A DNA stretch of 64,000 nucleotides from Azorinus chamasolen. Taxonomy: Eukaryota; Mollusca; Bivalvia; Cardiida; Solecurtidae. How positions within the stretch are numbered: the first letter of the stretch is position 1; every line of letters starts with the position of its first letter. This document shows, one piece after another, positions 61,798 through 64,000 of this stretch. Made by a program: the position numbers and the translations under genes. The notes beneath the pieces are model-generated. The model searched no databases, was not told where the DNA came from, and saw nothing but the letters and a program-made list of their open reading frames with translations. The stretch is from contig OY755239.1 of the NCBI GenBank assembly GCA_963576725.1, positions 56,321,640 through 56,385,639 of the forward strand, written 5' to 3'.

Positions 61798-61981
61798 TGC
61801 TTATAAAGCTTTTAGTTGAGTCTTAGTTTCGTTCTCAAGCTTTTGATTAGTCAGATTTGAGTTCTAAAGCTTTTGATTGGTCAGATTTGAGCCAGAGGCT
61901 CAAATCTGACCAATCAAAAGCTTGAGAACGTACTCAGACTCAACTAAAAGCTTTATAAGCATGAACCCTGGCCTTTTCTCC
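61798..61981. mobile_element. HP2 palindromic repeat, complete
   Basis: CCAGGGTCCATGCTTATAAAG and CTTTATAAGCATGAACCCTGG end the element. The left arm holds two copies of AGCTTTTGATTRGTCAGATT and the right arm one, so the left was extended by a local duplication. Confidence 0.88.
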
Positions 61982-62258
61982 GATTTCTTCCGGTTCTCAT
62001 CGGGTATCCATTCACTGTTTATTCGTAACGGCATGCGAGCGTATAATATTTTGTTATTTTCAGCTACTGTATAAGGAATAAAAACGTCATTTATAAAATT
62101 GATCGTGGACATCTGTTCGTTTTTAATTAATTACATCATCAAATGCATTTCAATTGCAAATTATGTCGTCGGTTATAATGGTATTTTATAAAAACTATTA
62201 CAAGCAAGAAATGTGCAGTGACGACACTTCTACAGTTATCAATAAACTGGGAATGTTG

Positions 62259-62515
62259 TTTAACCCTTTCTTCCATAAATACGCCCTTTCTATGCCTGTA
62301 CTCTATAAATACACATTTCCCTTTTTAAACAGAGTAGACGCAGATCAGAGGCCCCTACAGGGTCTGCTTTGTCTGCTCATAAAATTATGTAGATATGACT
62401 CTTCAATTTCTGCTTTAACCATATTCATATTCATTTGCCATTACAAAAAATGAATCTAATCAATATTCATGGCGTCATCATTTCTGACATGAATATTCAT
62501 GGGGTAAAGGTTTAA
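62259..62515 (+). mobile_element. TT2 MITE
   Basis: It runs from TTAACCCTTTCTTCCATAAA to GGGGTAAAGGTTTAA. The hairpin is collapsed (CAGAGGCCCCTACAGGG), and the left body has a partial duplication of the TATAAATAC segment. Confidence 0.82.
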
Positions 62516-62688
62516 TTGTAATGCATGGTTCTTTTCTAAAACACATTAACTTACAGTTGTATACAATTACATGTACAGTATATAATGATGTTCCATGCCC
62601 GCCGATAACCTGTCTCATGCCAAAAACAACAACGTATGCTCAACCATTGATTTGCTGAAAAATTCAATGACTTCCGATTCGACCAGCC

Positions 62689-62935
62689 TTTAACCCTTTC
62701 ACCGCCGCAGTCGCATAAATGCACTACGAAAAATAGTGCAGTCCCTGATCAGACGCCGCCTTGAAAAGGCGGCGTCTGATCAGGGACTTCACTATTTGTC
62801 TCAATCTCTATTTCTATATACGTGCTTTATTCCTTTGAAATTTGCATTTATTTATCTCATTTCCTTATGTTACTGAATGATTTAACAAACTTGGATTGCA
62901 GACCACAATTAGAAACTTGGCACCGAAATGGTTAA
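62689..62935 (+). mobile_element. TT5 MITE, full length
   Basis: It runs from TTAACCCTTTCACCGCCGC to GGCACCGAAATGGTTAA. The hairpin GATCAGACGCCGCC / GGCGGCGTCTGATC, extended by AAATAGTGCAGTCCC, is perfect around TTGAAA for about 30 bp per arm and has no W.W mismatch. Confidence 0.93.
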
Positions 62936-63008
62936 GAAACAGTTGGCCGACTCAGCGTTTGCAAATGCCAGTCAGAACACGGATTTAAATTTCAGATCCG
63001 TGTTTTAA

Positions 63009-63084
63009 TCAATCCTTTCACCGCCGCAGTCGCATAAATGCACCACGACAAATAGTGCAGTTCCAGATCAGACGCCGCCTTTTC
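63009..63084 (+). mobile_element. Left half of a TT5, ending in its hairpin
   Basis: TCAATCCTTTCACCGCCGC, GCACCACGACAAATAGTGC and CAGATCAGACGCCGCC follow TT5 exactly and stop at the apex, where TT1 sequence begins. Confidence 0.85.
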
Positions 63085-63227
63085 CTACCGGAACAAATGC
63101 TCTATTTATCACAATGGTTTCAAACTAAACAATTCTAGAATTTTCCTTTTCTCTAATTAATGCTCCTTTTCGGTAGATTAATTCAAAGAGGTTGTATCTA
63201 AAAATAGCCTATGAGGTAATGGGGTAA
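63085..63227 (+). mobile_element. Right half of a TT1, starting at its hairpin
   Basis: TTTCCTACCGGAACAAATGC is the TT1 apex, followed by CTATTTATCACAATGG and the complete right body to GAGGTAATGGGGTAA. With the TT5 half it makes an element with two TTAACCC-type ends from different families. Confidence 0.85.
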
Positions 63228-63502
63228 ACGTGGGCTATTAGTACGTTGTTAGCCAGTAAAACATCGGTTTTCAAACAGCAGGAGTTTGCAAAACCTCCCC
63301 ATGATCATTCACATAATCCCAATTTAAGAAGATCATGTTTTCCGTACACCCCGCCGTTCTTCGCCGTTTTTTCTTTAACCTATTATCTGGTGAATATTCA
63401 TGAACAAAATAATGATTGTATGTATATTAATTAGTTGAATTCATACAATGGTATTAAGACAAGGAGAATTAGGTACCATCGGAGATACTGTAGAATAATA
63501 TA

Positions 63503-63715
63503 TAGTAAAATTCGAACAACTTAAATACATATCAGTATCAACAGTTAAGACAGGTGGCAGCTTAATGCAGAGTGAAAGTCATGCAGAAAGCTCCTCTATG
63601 AGCTTTCTGTATGACTTCTTGCATTAAGACGCCACCTGTCTAAAAGGGTCTAAAATCGTCTTTATGAAAATTCGAATTATCGAGATTACAATTTCGAATT
63701 ATCGAGATTTGACTG
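63503..63715. mobile_element. PG (pogo-like MITE)
   Basis: TAGTAAAATTCGAACAAC and ATTATCGAGATTTGACTG are the ends. The inner hairpin CAGAAAGCTCCTCTATGAGC and outer GACAGGTGGCAGCTTAATGC are intact. The right terminal part (TCGAATTATCGAGATT) is duplicated. Confidence 0.85.
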
Positions 63716-63764
63716 TATACACGTATCTTATATTCGAACGTGTAACAAAGAAGAAAATTGAGAT

Positions 63765-63913
63765 TAACTTAGACAGGTAGCTGCTTAATACTGGCTGAAA
63801 GTCATGCGGAAAACTTCCAGGGGAGTTTTGTGTATGACTTTCATCCTATATTAAACTACAGCCTGCCTTAAGCACTGATAATGCCACTTATTTGAGAGAG
63901 TTTACACTATAGT
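63765..63913. mobile_element. PG (pogo-like MITE), left terminus missing
   Basis: GACAGGTAGCTGCTTAATAC, GAAAACTTCCAGGGGAG, TATTAAACTACAGCCTGCC and TTGAGAGAGTTTACAC show a decayed copy. Confidence 0.7.
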
Positions 63914-64000
63914 ATACCACAATCAAACAAGAGCATACACTTAGAGCAGGTGTCCCTATCTGGTAAAATAGTATGGTATCACGGGCAGTAACACCTGTCT

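Overview
This window looks like intergenic or intronic DNA from an invertebrate genome, most likely a bivalve mollusc. That assignment is inference. It rests on the AT-rich composition, the lack of long open frames, the density of short palindromic transposons, and a 168-bp tandem array ending in a tetranucleotide (ACGA/ACGG) tract, which resembles the pearl-type elements of bivalves. The species cannot be determined. There are no operons, ribosomal RNA genes or CRISPR arrays. Almost no host coding sequence is visible; the one candidate is a two-exon 82-residue frame at 21263-21672.

The window is built mainly from about 100 short non-autonomous elements, most about 200-250 bp long with a 55-90 bp palindrome inside. 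Names used here: TT1-TT8 are families with TTAA ends, mostly TTAACCC...GGGTTAA. TTAA target duplications with CCC/GGG ends are the hallmark of the piggyBac superfamily, so I read them as piggyBac-like MITEs. TT1 has an ATTTGCTCC hairpin. TT2 has CAGACGGCTCC and is the commonest. TT3 has GAGACAGCTCC and TTAACCCTTCGC ends. TT4 has GAGACGCCGAG and TTAACCCTTTCGCTGCC-like ends. TT5 has CAGACGCCGCC and TTAACCCTTTCACCGCC ends. TT6 is a single copy. TT7 is a group of decayed GAGACGCC relatives. TT8 has GCGGGAAATGAGTCA-like ends. PG is a pogo/Tigger-like MITE (CAGTAAAACC...GGTTTTACTG, TA flanks) with an outer palindrome CAGGTGGCTGCTTAATGC and an inner one AGAAAGCTCC. HP1 and HP2 are two other palindromic repeats.

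Layout: 1-5000 is TT/PG elements, including a run of three TT elements sharing TTAA junctions. 5297-6044 is a 750-bp foldback. 6690-12330 is a dense TT cluster with nested and abutting elements. 12796-13517 holds a tRNA-like sequence and a small inverted-repeat element. 14970-16700 is the pearl-like array. 18800-20037 is a hairpin-bounded region with a 61-bp satellite. 20234-20493 is a broken non-LTR reverse transcriptase. 20561-21672 holds nested repeats and the candidate gene. 22626-24815 is a 5'-truncated, inactivated LINE on the minus strand. 25000-44400 is more TT/PG/HP elements and minisatellites. 44661-46715 is a degenerate reverse-transcriptase fragment between two direct repeats, resembling a Penelope-like element. 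46900-64000 is again TT/PG/HP elements.

The most interesting signal is the behaviour of the palindromes. Several otherwise different TTAA families share one hairpin design and one conserved A.A/T.T mismatch. Many copies have lost one arm exactly at the hairpin apex. Two elements are chimeras, joined at or near an apex. The internal TTAA sites of PG repeatedly served as landing sites for TT elements.
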